From the NCBI GenBank assembly GCA_946478775.1, contig CAMLDR010000031.1:1-29642 (forward strand): 29,642 nt of DNA. The letters run 5' to 3'. The stretch is from an uncultured Flavobacteriales bacterium (lineage in GTDB: Bacteria; Bacteroidota; Bacteroidia; Flavobacteriales; Crocinitomicaceae). The notes under the pieces are model-generated. The model was given only the letters and a program-made list of their open reading frames with translations. It had not been told where the DNA came from and searched no databases. Positions 7,643 to 15,928 of the stretch are shown here, in pieces (the first letter of the stretch is position 1; every line of letters begins with the position of its first letter). The position numbers and the translations under genes were made by a program.

Positions 7643-10600
7643 TCAATTCGTATCAAACCCCACTTCCAGCTGCATTTCTTTCATTTCTGAGAGCATTTTG
7701 GCAGATGGGTTGATGCGTAAGCGTTTGGAAGGCATACTCACCGTGAGGTTGTCCAAATGATCGATTACGGTGAATTTGACCGAACAGTTTCCTTCTTCGC
7801 TTTCTTTGAACATCGATTCCAGCTTATTGAGCATCATTTGATCCAGTAATTTGATCGGAACGGTGATGTTGATAGTTGCTGATTTCTGTCCCATCATATC
7901 CTGCAATTGCTCAATGGAATTGATGCTGAATTCGATCGGTTTCATTTTCGTGATCTTATCCGGGTACGGTCCTTCCTGAACTCTTCCCCGGATGGCCACA
8001 AACAGATCTTTCGTCAAAAGGTGCTTGAATTTCAAATATGTATCACCGAAAATGTATTGCTTGTGTGAATTGGTATAATCCTCGATCAGGATCAAACCGA
8101 ACGGCTTTCCTGTTTTCGTTGTTAAATGCTGCGCATCGGTGATGATTGCCGGAATAGTGAAATCGCGGCCCAAATGGTTCTTCACATTGGAAAGGAGTTC
8201 TACATTTCCATTACAGAATGCTTCGATCTCCACTCTGAAGTCATCAAGCGGGTGACCCGAAATAAAGATCCCGACCACTTCCCGTTCCCGGTTCAATTTG
8301 TACAATAAACTCCATTCCTCCGATTGCGGAATAGTAGGTTCAGGCATTTTGACATCTGCTGCTTCGCCAAACATGGAAACCTGGGCAGAATTCTCATTAT
8401 CCTGCAAACTATTCCCGTATTTCAGGGCATTTTCAATGAAGGTTTTTCCTCCGGGATCCAAAGCAAAATACTGCGCTCTGTGTGCCCCTTTGAATGAATC
8501 GAAACAACCGGCATAAGCCATACTTTCCAGGGCTTTCTTATTCACCAAACGCAGGTTCAGGCGCTTCGTCATATCAAAGATCGATTGGAAAGTTCCTTCT
8601 TCCTGCCGGTTTGCGATAATGTTTTCAACCGGGCCGCTTCCCAAACCTTTGATTCCACCCAAACCGAAACGGATCGCTCCGGCCGCATTCACCGTAAATT
8701 CATAAACGGATTCGTTCACATCCGGCCCCAATACTTCCAATCCCATGCGGCGGCATTCTTCCATGAAGAAACTAACCTGCGCAATGTCATTCAGGTTATT
8801 GGAAAGTACCGCAGCCATAAATTCAGCCGGGTAATTTGCCTTCAGATAAGCTGTCTGGTAGGCAATCCAGGCATAACAAGTGGAATGCGATTTATTGAAG
8901 GCATAAGATGCGAATGCTTCCCAGTCCTTCCAGACTTTCTCCAAAACCACAGGATCGTGTCCGCGCTGTGCTCCCTGCTCCACGAACTGGGGTTTCATTT
9001 TATCCAGGATGTAGCGCTGCTTTTTACCCATTGCTTTACGCAACACATCGGCGTCACCTTTCGAGAAGCCCGCCAATTTCTGGGACAGAAGCATTACCTG
9101 CTCCTGGTAAACTGTAATTCCGTATGTTTCTTTCAGATACTCTTCACAAGCATCCAAATCGTATTTAATCTCTTGTTCTCCGTTCTTTCTTTTAATGAAA
9201 TCGGGAATATACTCCAGCGGACCCGGACGATACAAGGCATTCATGGCAATCAGATCGGCAAATACCGACGGACGCAGTTCACGCATGTATTTCTGCATCC
9301 CGGGACTTTCATACTGGAAGATCCCCACGGTTTCACCACGCTGGAACAACTCGTAAGTCTTTTCGTCATCGATCGGGAAGGTGTCCGGATCGAGGTCAAT
9401 ATCGTGGCGCTTTTTGACATTCTTAACTGCATCCTTGATCAAAGTCAAAGTTTTCAGTCCCAGGAAGTCCATCTTCAGCAATCCGGCTTCTTCCGCAACG
9501 GAGTTATCGAATTGGGTGCACCACATCCCGGTATCTTTTGCCAATGCAACCGGAACGAAATTGGTAATGTCATCCGGTGTGATAATGACACCGCAGGCGT
9601 GAATACCGGTATTGCGGACAGAACCTTCAATGCGTTGGGCCTGTCTCAAAACCTGCGCCCGCATGTCATTTCCTTTGGCAAGCAAACGCAGTTCCTGTAC
9701 ATTCGCCAGGTCCTGCGGACTGTTTGACAGTTTTTCCGCTAATTTGGGTTCTTCCCAGTTGAAAATTGCATCTAAGGAGAAGTTATCCGGGATGAGTTTA
9801 GCTAAGCTGTTCGTTTCGATCAAAGGCAAATCCAATACACGCCCTGCATCCCGTATGGATGACTTTGCAGCCATTGTTCCATAGGTAATGATCTGGGCCA
9901 CCTGGTTGGAACCGTATTTCTCGATTACCCAGTCAATAACACGTCCACGTCCTTCATCGTCGAAGTCAATATCGATATCGGGCATGGAAACACGATCCGG
10001 ATTCAGGAAGCGCTCAAATAGCAGATCGTAGGCGATCGGATCTACATTGGTAATTCCCGTGCAGTAAGCAACTGCAGATCCCGCTGCCGAACCACGGCCC
10101 GGACCAACGGAAACTCCCATGTCGCGTGCCGCCTGACAAAAATCCTGCACGATCAAAAAGTATCCCGGATACCCGGTCTTCTCGACCGTTGCCAATTCAA
10201 AGTCCAGCCGGTCGCGAATATCGTCCGTTATTTCCGGATAGCGCTTGGCTGCTCCCTCGTAAGTTAAGTGACGTAAATAAGCATTTTCACCGCGCTTTCC
10301 TCCGTCGACCTCATCTTCGGGATGTTTGAATTCTTCCGGGATTTCGAAGGCAGGAAGAAGTACTTCACGGGCCAAGGGATAATGTTCTATTTTCCCTAAA
10401 ATCTCAGAAATACTTTCAATTGCTTCCGGAAGGTCGAGGAACAGTTCCTTCATTTCATCGGCTGATTTGAAGTAATATTCTTCGTTTTCCAAACCGAAAC
10501 GGAAATTCCGTCCCTTTCCTTTTGGAGTGGTTACCTGTTCTCCATCTCTTACACAAAGCAAAATATCGTGCGTATTCGCATCTTCTTTTGTGCCGTAAAA

Positions 10601-12031
10601 AGTATTGTTGGTAGCAACCAGTTTCACTTCGTGCTTTTGGGCCAATTTGATCAGCGACGCATTTACGCGGTTCTCATCTTCCTGCCCGTGGCGCATGATC
10701 TCCACGTATAAATCGTCTTTGAAAACATTTTTCCACCAAATCAGGGCTTCTTCGGCCTGTTTCTCCCCCACATTGAGGAGCAAACTCGGAATTTCACCAC
10801 TCAAGCCTCCCGTCAGTACAATCAGGTCTTCACTGTATTGCTCCACAACGGTTTTATCAATCCGCGGAACATAGTACATTCCCTGTGTGTGGGCCATGGA
10901 AGCCAGCTTGATGAGGTTGTGGTAGCCGTTTTTATTCTTGGCGATAAACACCACCAGCGATCCGTTGTCTTTTACGCTTTTATCCAGGCGGTCGCGGCAA
11001 ACATACATTTCACAACCAATAATCGGCATTAAGGGCTGACGGGAATACGTTTGTCCGTTTTCCTCTGCTTCCTGTCTCTCTGCTTCTATCTCTTTATTGA
11101 TCCCGGCAATTGCTTTCTCAAAATGGAAGGCAGCCATCATATTCCCGATATCCGTCAATGCAACGGCCGGCATATTGTGTTTGATTGCTTGTTTCACCAA
11201 TCCTTTCACATCCATGGTGGACTGAAGAATGGTAAATTGGGTATGGTTGTGCAAATGAACGAAAGGAAGGTCTTTTAACCGCTCCCACGCTTCCGCTGTA
11301 TCAACAGAAACGGAATCGTCGCTTGTTTGTTTTTTGAGTTTGGCGCTTTCTTCCTTTAAGTTCAGGTGAGTGAGCCCGATGGGTTGAACAAGGTCCGGGT
11401 TCGCAATTTTGAAGCGATCGAAAAACTCCAGTTCAACTTTTAATTCTTCTTTGGTAAAAACCTCCCGGCGTACCAATTCGAAGAAACAACGTGTTGTTGC
11501 TTCCACATCGGCAGTTGCGTTGTGGGCTTCTCCGAAAGGAACACTGAATAAGTGGTTGTGTAACTCGGTCAGTGTTGGCAGCTTGAATTTTCCACCACGG
11601 CCTCCGGGAATCTTGCACAATTCTGCAGTGACTTCCGTACAGGTATCCAAAACAGGAAGATCGTGCATATTGGTTTCGGCCTTGACGCGCAGGAATTCTG
11701 CCCCCATAATATTCAGGTCGAACTTGATATTCTGACCAACCACAAAGTTTGATTTCCGCAGGGCTTCATTGAATTCTGCGATCACATCTTCCAATTCGTG
11801 CCCTTGTTCCATGGCTAATTCCGTGGAAATTCCGTGAATTCGTTCAGCATCGTACGGGATGTCAAATCCATCGGGGCGAATCAGGAAATCTTTTGCTTCG
11901 ACCAGGTTTCCCAACTCATCATGCAATTGCCAGGCAATCTGGATTGCCCGGGGCCAATTGTCCAAATTGGTATAAGGAGCATTCCAATCACGGGGCAAAC
12001 CTGTTGTTTCGGTATCGAAAATCAAAAACAT
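7643..12031 (-). CDS. dnaE: DNA polymerase III alpha subunit with fused 3'-5' exonuclease
   Basis: This is the replicative polymerase, 1462 aa from the ATG at 12029-12031. An in-frame TTG at 12050-12052 is also possible but would lie upstream of the predicted transcript start. Residues 1-205 are a DnaQ-like DEDDh proofreading exonuclease: Asp6-Thr-Glu8, Asp105 (KFDLN) and His170/Asp175 (HNATADVE). The PHP domain follows from ~257 (HLHNH at 259-263), but Ile295 replaces the usual metal-binding His in TDxGNM, so its own phosphoesterase site is probably degraded. The polymerase core has GPGRGSAAGS, PDIDIDF at 684-690 (catalytic Asp685 and Asp687) and Asp855 in MDFLGLK. A clamp-binding motif QVSMF lies at 1217-1221 and an OB fold near 1270-1350. 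Its last ~20 codons are duplicated at 6900-6962. Confidence 0.96.
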   Translation of the reverse strand: MFLIFDTETTGLPRDWNAPYTNLDNWPRAIQIAWQLHDELGNLVEAKDFLIRPDGFDIPYDAERIHGISTELAMEQGHELEDVIAEFNEALRKSNFVVGQNIKFDLNIMGAEFLRVKAETNMHDLPVLDTCTEVTAELCKIPGGRGGKFKLPTLTELHNHLFSVPFGEAHNATADVEATTRCFFELVRREVFTKEELKVELEFFDRFKIANPDLVQPIGLTHLNLKEESAKLKKQTSDDSVSVDTAEAWERLKDLPFVHLHNHTQFTILQSTMDVKGLVKQAIKHNMPAVALTDIGNMMAAFHFEKAIAGINKEIEAERQEAEENGQTYSRQPLMPIIGCEMYVCRDRLDKSVKDNGSLVVFIAKNKNGYHNLIKLASMAHTQGMYYVPRIDKTVVEQYSEDLIVLTGGLSGEIPSLLLNVGEKQAEEALIWWKNVFKDDLYVEIMRHGQEDENRVNASLIKLAQKHEVKLVATNNTFYGTKEDANTHDILLCVRDGEQVTTPKGKGRNFRFGLENEEYYFKSADEMKELFLDLPEAIESISEILGKIEHYPLAREVLLPAFEIPEEFKHPEDEVDGGKRGENAYLRHLTYEGAAKRYPEITDDIRDRLDFELATVEKTGYPGYFLIVQDFCQAARDMGVSVGPGRGSAAGSAVAYCTGITNVDPIAYDLLFERFLNPDRVSMPDIDIDFDDEGRGRVIDWVIEKYGSNQVAQIITYGTMAAKSSIRDAGRVLDLPLIETNSLAKLIPDNFSLDAIFNWEEPKLAEKLSNSPQDLANVQELRLLAKGNDMRAQVLRQAQRIEGSVRNTGIHACGVIITPDDITNFVPVALAKDTGMWCTQFDNSVAEEAGLLKMDFLGLKTLTLIKDAVKNVKKRHDIDLDPDTFPIDDEKTYELFQRGETVGIFQYESPGMQKYMRELRPSVFADLIAMNALYRPGPLEYIPDFIKRKNGEQEIKYDLDACEEYLKETYGITVYQEQVMLLSQKLAGFSKGDADVLRKAMGKKQRYILDKMKPQFVEQGAQRGHDPVVLEKVWKDWEAFASYAFNKSHSTCYAWIAYQTAYLKANYPAEFMAAVLSNNLNDIAQVSFFMEECRRMGLEVLGPDVNESVYEFTVNAAGAIRFGLGGIKGLGSGPVENIIANRQEEGTFQSIFDMTKRLNLRLVNKKALESMAYAGCFDSFKGAHRAQYFALDPGGKTFIENALKYGNSLQDNENSAQVSMFGEAADVKMPEPTIPQSEEWSLLYKLNREREVVGIFISGHPLDDFRVEIEAFCNGNVELLSNVKNHLGRDFTIPAIITDAQHLTTKTGKPFGLILIEDYTNSHKQYIFGDTYLKFKHLLTKDLFVAIRGRVQEGPYPDKITKMKPIEFSINSIEQLQDMMGQKSATINITVPIKLLDQMMLNKLESMFKESEEGNCSVKFTVIDHLDNLTVSMPSKRLRINPSAKMLSEMKEMQLEVGFDTN

Positions 12032-12052
12032 GTGAGTCTTTTTTGGGGACAA

Positions 12053-12060
12053 TAAAGATA
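12053..12060 (-). promoter_or_regulatory. dnaE -7 promoter box
   Basis: On the minus strand this reads TATCTTTA, one base from TAnnTTTG. It implies a transcript start near 12046 and a ~15-base leader to the ATG at 12031, which argues against the upstream TTG start. Confidence 0.4.
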
Positions 12061-12300
12061 GTCAAAAGAAAGGGACGAATCAAAACCAAGTGGAGCGCTT
12101 GTTGATAACTCACCCCTATTCTTCGAAAGTTTTGCGGTCTATTGATTTATGATTCTTATCCTGTGACATTCCTGGTTTAAAAAGCCCGCAGATTTCCGCA
12201 GACTCCGACTTTGTCGGAGCGCAGATTTAAATCTCTGTCTTATATCCATATAAAATATGCCCTTAAGCGGGAACTCATTTGTTCAATGTATGGTGTTACA
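12061..12300. repeat. dnaE upstream region with Bacteroidetes-type intergenic repeat
   Basis: This region contains GCAGATTTCCGCAGA, a 7-bp perfect hairpin CTCCGAC-TTT-GTCGGAG (12203-12219) and the palindrome AGATTTAAATCT (12223-12234), with GCAGATTT on both sides. This resembles the GCAGATTT repeats scattered between genes in Bacteroidetes genomes. No gene is seen here. Confidence 0.5.
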
Positions 12301-12337
12301 AAACAAAAAAGGTAAACAAAAGCTTCCTTTGTCTACC
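12301..12337 (-). terminator. rho-independent terminator of the DUF1573 gene at 12361
   Basis: On the minus strand, GGTAGACAAA and TTTGTTTACC form a 10-bp stem (one G-T pair) around a short loop, followed by TTTTTTGTTT. It sits 24 bases after the stop. Confidence 0.75.
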
Positions 12338-12360
12338 TTTCAAAATAGGAATAACTGTTT

Positions 12361-12810
12361 TTAGTTCGTTGAAACTGCTCCCGGTATTTCTTCTACAGGA
12401 GTTGTTGCTTTTGCAGTAAGTACATTTCCTTTGATGCGAACTACTTTAACCGCTTCGTTCACAGCGTTTGATGTAATGGTAACGGATTTATTAATCGGTC
12501 CGGCGCTTGCAGTGTTATAATGCACTTCGATTTTACCTGTTTCACCGGGCAAAATAGGTTCGGTAGGCCATTTTGGAACTGTGCAGGAGCAGGAGCCTTT
12601 CACATTTTCCAGGATCAAGGGTGCATTCCCAGTATTTTTGAATGTAAAGACGCAATCTCCATTTGCTCCATTTTCAATGGTACCATAATCATGGGATTCT
12701 TTCTCGAATTGAATTTGCGGTCCGTTCAGGACTTCCGGTTGAGCAAAGGCCTGTTTCACACCTAGTGTAAAAACGAAGCTTAAGATTAAAATAAGTGTGT
12801 TTGATTTCAT
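12361..12810 (-). CDS. DUF1573 domain exported protein (paralogue 3)
   Basis: This 149-aa protein starts at the ATG at 12808-12810 (MKSNTLILILSFVFTLG), which gives a clean signal peptide ending near AFAQ; a longer upstream frame would bury it. The DUF1573 core follows: ESHDYGTIENG, FKNTGNAPLIL, GSCSCTVPKWP, and an Ig-like ending VTITSNAVNE...VVRIKGNV. DUF1573 proteins are common exported Bacteroidetes proteins of unknown function with an Ig-like (ASPM/SPD-2/Hydin-type) fold. It closely resembles the gene at 13359-13808 (shared VTITSNAVNE, RIKGNV, TVP.WP.EPI.PG), so the two are recent paralogues. The transcript ends at the hairpin at 12301-12337. Confidence 0.88.
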   Translation of the reverse strand: MKSNTLILILSFVFTLGVKQAFAQPEVLNGPQIQFEKESHDYGTIENGANGDCVFTFKNTGNAPLILENVKGSCSCTVPKWPTEPILPGETGKIEVHYNTASAGPINKSVTITSNAVNEAVKVVRIKGNVLTAKATTPVEEIPGAVSTN

Positions 12811-12936
12811 AACGCAGCATTTAAATATGAAGCAATCTACGCAATCGAATCCGGGAAACAACCAGGTTTAACAAGGTCTTAACTCAAGTCTTAAAAAGCT
12901 GTTAAATATGAGATTTGAAGGCAACCTTTCTGGAAT

Positions 12937-12976
12937 GAGTAGCCGCTCAGTCGCGATCCGCCGTGGCGGACTACTC
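12937..12976. repeat. palindromic element framed by GAGTAG/CTACTC
   Basis: The arms GAGTAGCCGC and GCGG(A)CTACTC face each other over a GC-rich centre that has its own small hairpin (CCGCC-GT-GGCGG). The right arm covers the stop codon of the DUF1573 gene at 12971, so the element supplies that stop and doubles as the 3' end of the message. Confidence 0.55.
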
Positions 12977-13345
12977 GTCTTCGGGAATCACGAAAACCTT
13001 GAAGCGCACTTTTTCCGTGCCTTTTTTGGTATTTGTTGAAAGGATGATGGAACGGTCCTGTTCGTAGTATTTTCCTTTGGTTTCAAAAGTCACACGCAGC
13101 ACGGCAGATTTTCCAGGAGGAATAGGCTCGGGAAGCGTAGCTTTTGTACAGGTGCACGATACTTTGTAATCGGAGATAATCAATGGGGCATCACCGGTAT
13201 TGGTAATGAGGTAATCGTGAGAAATAACCGGGCCTTCTTTTGTTTTGGGGAAAGTATACACGGCTTTATCAACGGAAAATTCCGCTTTCTGACCAATGCA
13301 AAAAGCGGAATTCACTATGAGAAATGCGGCAATTAAATAACGCAT
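12971..13345 (-). CDS. short DUF1573 domain exported protein (paralogue 2)
   Basis: This 124-aa protein has a signal peptide MRYLIAAFLIVNSAFCIGQ. The DUF1573 core is recognisable (ISHDYLITNTGDAPLIISDYKVSCTCT, PIPPGKSAVLRVTFET) but more diverged than its two neighbours, and it lacks their long C-terminal tail. The double-cysteine pattern (SCTCT) at the same place in all three paralogues may form a disulfide once exported; that is inference. It starts 13 bases after the stop of the upstream paralogue, so the two are one transcript. Its stop codon lies inside a palindrome (12937-12976). The function is unknown. Confidence 0.85.
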   Translation of the reverse strand: MRYLIAAFLIVNSAFCIGQKAEFSVDKAVYTFPKTKEGPVISHDYLITNTGDAPLIISDYKVSCTCTKATLPEPIPPGKSAVLRVTFETKGKYYEQDRSIILSTNTKKGTEKVRFKVFVIPEDE

Positions 13346-13358
13346 TTGAGTTTATTTT

Positions 13359-13808
13359 TTAGTGACCTGTTGATGGAGCACCACCTTCGTTTACAGGGCT
13401 TGTTCCTTCCGGCTGCGGAGCAACATTTCCTTTGATACGGATTACTTTTGTAGGCTCGTTTACAGCATTCGAAGTAATGGTAACGTTCTTGTTGATTGCA
13501 CCCGGACGTTTTGTATCGTATTTCACTGTAATCACTCCTTTTGCTCCCGGAGCAATTGGTTCTTTCGGCCACTCAGGAACCGTACAACCGCATGATCCTT
13601 TTGCATTTGAAATAATCAAAGGTGCATTACCTGTATTTGTAAAAGAAAATGTACAAGCTCCGTTTGCTCCGTATTTGATATTACCGTAGTCGTGCGTTTC
13701 TTTTGCGAATTCGATCTTAGCTCCGTTTTGAACTTCTTGAGCTACCGCAGTGTTTGCACCGATCACAGCTACAAAAGCTAACATCATTGTAAATAATACT
13801 TTTTTCAT
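13359..13808 (-). CDS. DUF1573 domain exported protein (paralogue 1)
   Basis: This 149-aa protein has signal peptide MKKVLFTMMLAFVAVIGANTAVAQ, then ETHDYGNIKYGANGACTFSF, TNTGNAPLIISNAKGSCGC and VTITSNAVNEPTKVIRIKGNV. A flexible Pro/Gly/Ser tail ends the protein. It is the best match of the three to the DUF1573 pattern and is probably the first gene of a small cluster. The sequence before the ATG has TATATTTA (13837 region, minus strand), a one-mismatch version of TAnnTTTG, with TTG about 16 bases further upstream. That suggests a separate promoter from the def-lipoprotein pair. It likely acts in the periplasm or at the envelope; no biochemical role is established for the family. Confidence 0.9.
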   Translation of the reverse strand: MKKVLFTMMLAFVAVIGANTAVAQEVQNGAKIEFAKETHDYGNIKYGANGACTFSFTNTGNAPLIISNAKGSCGCTVPEWPKEPIAPGAKGVITVKYDTKRPGAINKNVTITSNAVNEPTKVIRIKGNVAPQPEGTSPVNEGGAPSTGH

Positions 13809-13897
13809 TTTGTTTCTTTTAGTTGTGTAAATATAGATTATAAAGTTTGATCAATTCTTTTCTTTAACACATAGTTAACGAAAATCCGGTCAAAATA

Positions 13898-14455
13898 CTA
13901 ATTTGCTTTCGAAACATATTCATCAAAAGTCAAATCAACATACTTTAAACGCTCTTCGATCTGTTTTCGTTGCTCGGCATTCATTTTTGGATTTTCCTTC
14001 AACAACAGTTCATAGTACATTTTGACCTTTTCTTTCTGTCTTGGGATGATAAACACATCGTAAGCACCTGCAAGGCTTTCCAACACCATTGCCCTGTTCT
14101 TGTAAAGCGGGTACCGCATGATCAATGAATCTGCTATAATCACAGACCGCTGATGTAAGCCTGCAGAAGCAAATATAATGTGTGCTTTATCCATGAACTT
14201 GGGAGCTTCTTTTGATTTCGGGAATCGGTGGCTCACAGACAAACATTTTTCCGCATAGATCACCGCAGTTTCCTGGCTGTATTCCAATGATCCGGAAGCA
14301 GAAGATTTCTTTAAAGAATCTTCGAATGATTTAACTTCCTGAACAGCTCCCGGCAAATCGGCTATATTCGATCCTGTTGATTTTTCCGGATTCTCTGCAT
14401 TAGATGAGCACGCTGCAAGCGAACATCCGATAGCAATTACAACTAACCACTTCAT
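13898..14455 (-). CDS. lipoprotein with TPR-like helical repeats
   Basis: This 185-aa protein has a lipobox (LAAC, Cys16) after a short signal peptide. After a Ser/Asn-rich linker the rest is helical, with repeat-like pairs (ETAVIYAEKCLSVSHRFPKSKEAPKFMDKAHII; HQRSVIIADSLIMRYPLYKNRAMVLESLAGAYD), resembling the tetratricopeptide folds used as assembly scaffolds at the envelope. No specific family is recognised. Its ATG overlaps the last base of the def stop codon (TAATG), so the two genes are translated together. Similar small TPR lipoproteins next to def in Bacteroidetes would be worth comparing. The gene ends about 90 bp before the DUF1573 cluster. Confidence 0.75.
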   Translation of the reverse strand: MKWLVVIAIGCSLAACSSNAENPEKSTGSNIADLPGAVQEVKSFEDSLKKSSASGSLEYSQETAVIYAEKCLSVSHRFPKSKEAPKFMDKAHIIFASAGLHQRSVIIADSLIMRYPLYKNRAMVLESLAGAYDVFIIPRQKEKVKMYYELLLKENPKMNAEQRKQIEERLKYVDLTFDEYVSKAN

Positions 14456-15051
14456 TATTTTCCTTTTTTAAATGACGGGAACTTCATTTTATATGCTACA
14501 GAGATCAAGCCCTGTGAAATATTCTGAAGCCGCTTACTTAACAATCTTTTTTTCAATACGGAAAGGTGATCGGTAAACAAAACCCCTTCAATGTGATCGT
14601 ACTCGTGCTGAATAATCCGCGCTTTGTACCCGTCAAACCACTCATCGTGGAATTGCCAGTTCTCATCGTAATAGGTCATGCGGATCTTTTCCTTTCTATA
14701 GACTTCTTCACGGATTTTCGGAATACTCAGGCATCCTTCATGGAAACCCCAGGCTTCACCGGTCTCTTCTTCAATAATCGGATTAATAAAAACGCGTTTG
14801 AAACCTTCCATACCTTCTGCTTTTGGATCATCCTCTTCGTCCTCATCTGTTTCAGCAAACGGACTTCCGTCTACCACAAACAACCGAATGGAACGATTAA
14901 TCTGAGGTGCTGCCAAACCAACACCGGATGCTTCATACATCGTTTCAAACATATCTTCAATCAGTTTATTCAATTCAGGATAATCCTGATCGATATCCAC
15001 TGCTTCTTTTTTCAGAATCGGGTCACCGTAAGCTACAATTGGCAATATCAT
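14455..15051 (-). CDS. def: peptide deformylase
   Basis: This enzyme removes the formyl group from the N-terminal methionine of new proteins and acts in the cytosol at the ribosome. The 198-aa sequence has all three metallo-enzyme motifs: GVGLAAPQ (43-50), EGCLS with metal ligand Cys107, and QHEYDH with ligands His149 and His153 and catalytic Glu150. Between motifs 1 and 2 there is an acidic stretch at about 66-77 (AETDEDEEDDP) that the shorter E. coli enzyme lacks. The stop overlaps the start of the downstream lipoprotein gene by one base. No clear TAnnTTTG box is seen before the ATG. Confidence 0.96.
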   Translation of the reverse strand: MILPIVAYGDPILKKEAVDIDQDYPELNKLIEDMFETMYEASGVGLAAPQINRSIRLFVVDGSPFAETDEDEEDDPKAEGMEGFKRVFINPIIEEETGEAWGFHEGCLSIPKIREEVYRKEKIRMTYYDENWQFHDEWFDGYKARIIQHEYDHIEGVLFTDHLSVLKKRLLSKRLQNISQGLISVAYKMKFPSFKKGK

Positions 15052-15440
15052 TTTGTTCTCTTTTTTAATCTAATCTATAGAATCGGATGACGATTCCTCT
15101 TTTTTATATCATTTCTGTAAGTTCAAAAGTGGAAACGTTCAATAGTTCAATTTGATCCCGATAATTATCGGAACTTTGAACATTGAAACTCTTTGAACCT
15201 TTTTAACTTGTCACAAAGTTAGGAAATAGACTCTTTCGAAATACTTTTCCTTATTCTAACGTGAGTTTGGGACAAGAATTTTGTCAGAACGCTTTATAAA
15301 TTGTTGGTAATACTCAAAAAGCAACCTAAAAAGCTATTCTGAAAAAAAGTATCTCCTTCGTTAAATTTACGCACGATAACTCGCTATCCCTTGTAAATTT
15401 GCCTAGTAGCCAACTTTTTTTGAGAATTCTGACGTTATTC
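15052..15440. repeat. 389-bp gap rich in hairpins, between def and ruvX
   Basis: No gene is seen. There is a 14-bp perfect palindrome CCGATAATTATCGG (15158-15171) flanked by GTTCAA...TTGAAC. A second hairpin has arms AAATTTAC (15363-15370) and GTAAATTT (15393-15400) with an inner GATA...TATC pair. A diverged long inverted repeat (15261-15290 against 15426-15455, 23 of 30 bases) reaches into the ruvX 3' end. These may act as terminators or be remains of mobile sequence; no strong T-run is attached to them. Confidence 0.5.
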
Positions 15441-15869
15441 TTATCTCAAACTCCCGTTTATACGGGTCTGAAGGTAATCCTGGAGGATAATTGCAGCACT
15501 AACGGTATCAATCAGTCCTTTTTGTTCGCGGTCCTTTTTCTTCAATCCGCTTTGGGCAATCACTGCCGAAGCCATCTTGGAAGTAAACCGCTCGTCCAAT
15601 AAATTTACCTGCACTTCCGGAAAATTTTTCCGGACCGCTTCTTGCAGTAAACGTACATTTTGGGTAATGTGTGAGTCGGAAGTGTCTAATCTTTTTGGTT
15701 CACCTATCACGATCTCCACAATTTTCTCTTTCACCACCAGCAATTTCAACTCGTCCATCAGGGTTCTGCTGTCGATTGTTTTTAAGCCGAATGCAAATAT
15801 CTGTCCTTCATCGGAAAGTGCCAGGCCGGTTCTTTTGAGACCGAAATCGATTGCGAGAATTTTTGACAA
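15441..15869 (-). CDS. ruvX: RuvX/YqgF family Holliday-junction resolvase-like nuclease
   Basis: This protein has an RNase H-like fold; YqgF is implicated in Holliday-junction resolution and in processing the 5' end of pre-16S rRNA. I choose the TTG at 15867-15869, giving a 142-aa protein that begins MSKILAIDFGLKRTGLALSD, the standard family N-terminus with catalytic Asp8. The longer frame would start at a TTG (15894-15896) that is part of a TACTTTTG promoter box and so cannot be in the message. Other family blocks are EIVIGEPKR, LLDERFTSKMA and GLIDTVSAAIILQDYL (second catalytic Asp). It is divergent from dapD with a short shared promoter region. An inverted, diverged copy of its 3' end is at 15261-15290. 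Confidence 0.92.
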   Translation of the reverse strand: MSKILAIDFGLKRTGLALSDEGQIFAFGLKTIDSRTLMDELKLLVVKEKIVEIVIGEPKRLDTSDSHITQNVRLLQEAVRKNFPEVQVNLLDERFTSKMASAVIAQSGLKKKDREQKGLIDTVSAAIILQDYLQTRINGSLR

Positions 15870-15893
15870 GGAATTTGTATTATTATTTATATG

Positions 15894-15901
15894 CAAAAGT
15901 A
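15894..15901 (-). promoter_or_regulatory. ruvX -7 promoter box
   Basis: TACTTTTG on the minus strand, an exact TAnnTTTG. It places the transcript start near 15889 and supports the TTG start at 15869. Confidence 0.55.
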
Positions 15902-15928
15902 ATATAAAAATCGTCGGTGCCGGATCAT

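Noticed and set aside
8585..9727. 380-codon open frame opposite dnaE
   Set aside because: It is the mirror of a long conserved gene; its composition follows the dnaE codons and it has no start context or recognisable domain.
12032..12360. Small gene in the dnaE upstream region
   Set aside because: Only repeats, a promoter box and the terminator are seen; no frame has coding character.
15870..15896. Longer N-terminus for ruvX
   Set aside because: The TTG is inside the promoter box and the extra residues do not resemble the family.
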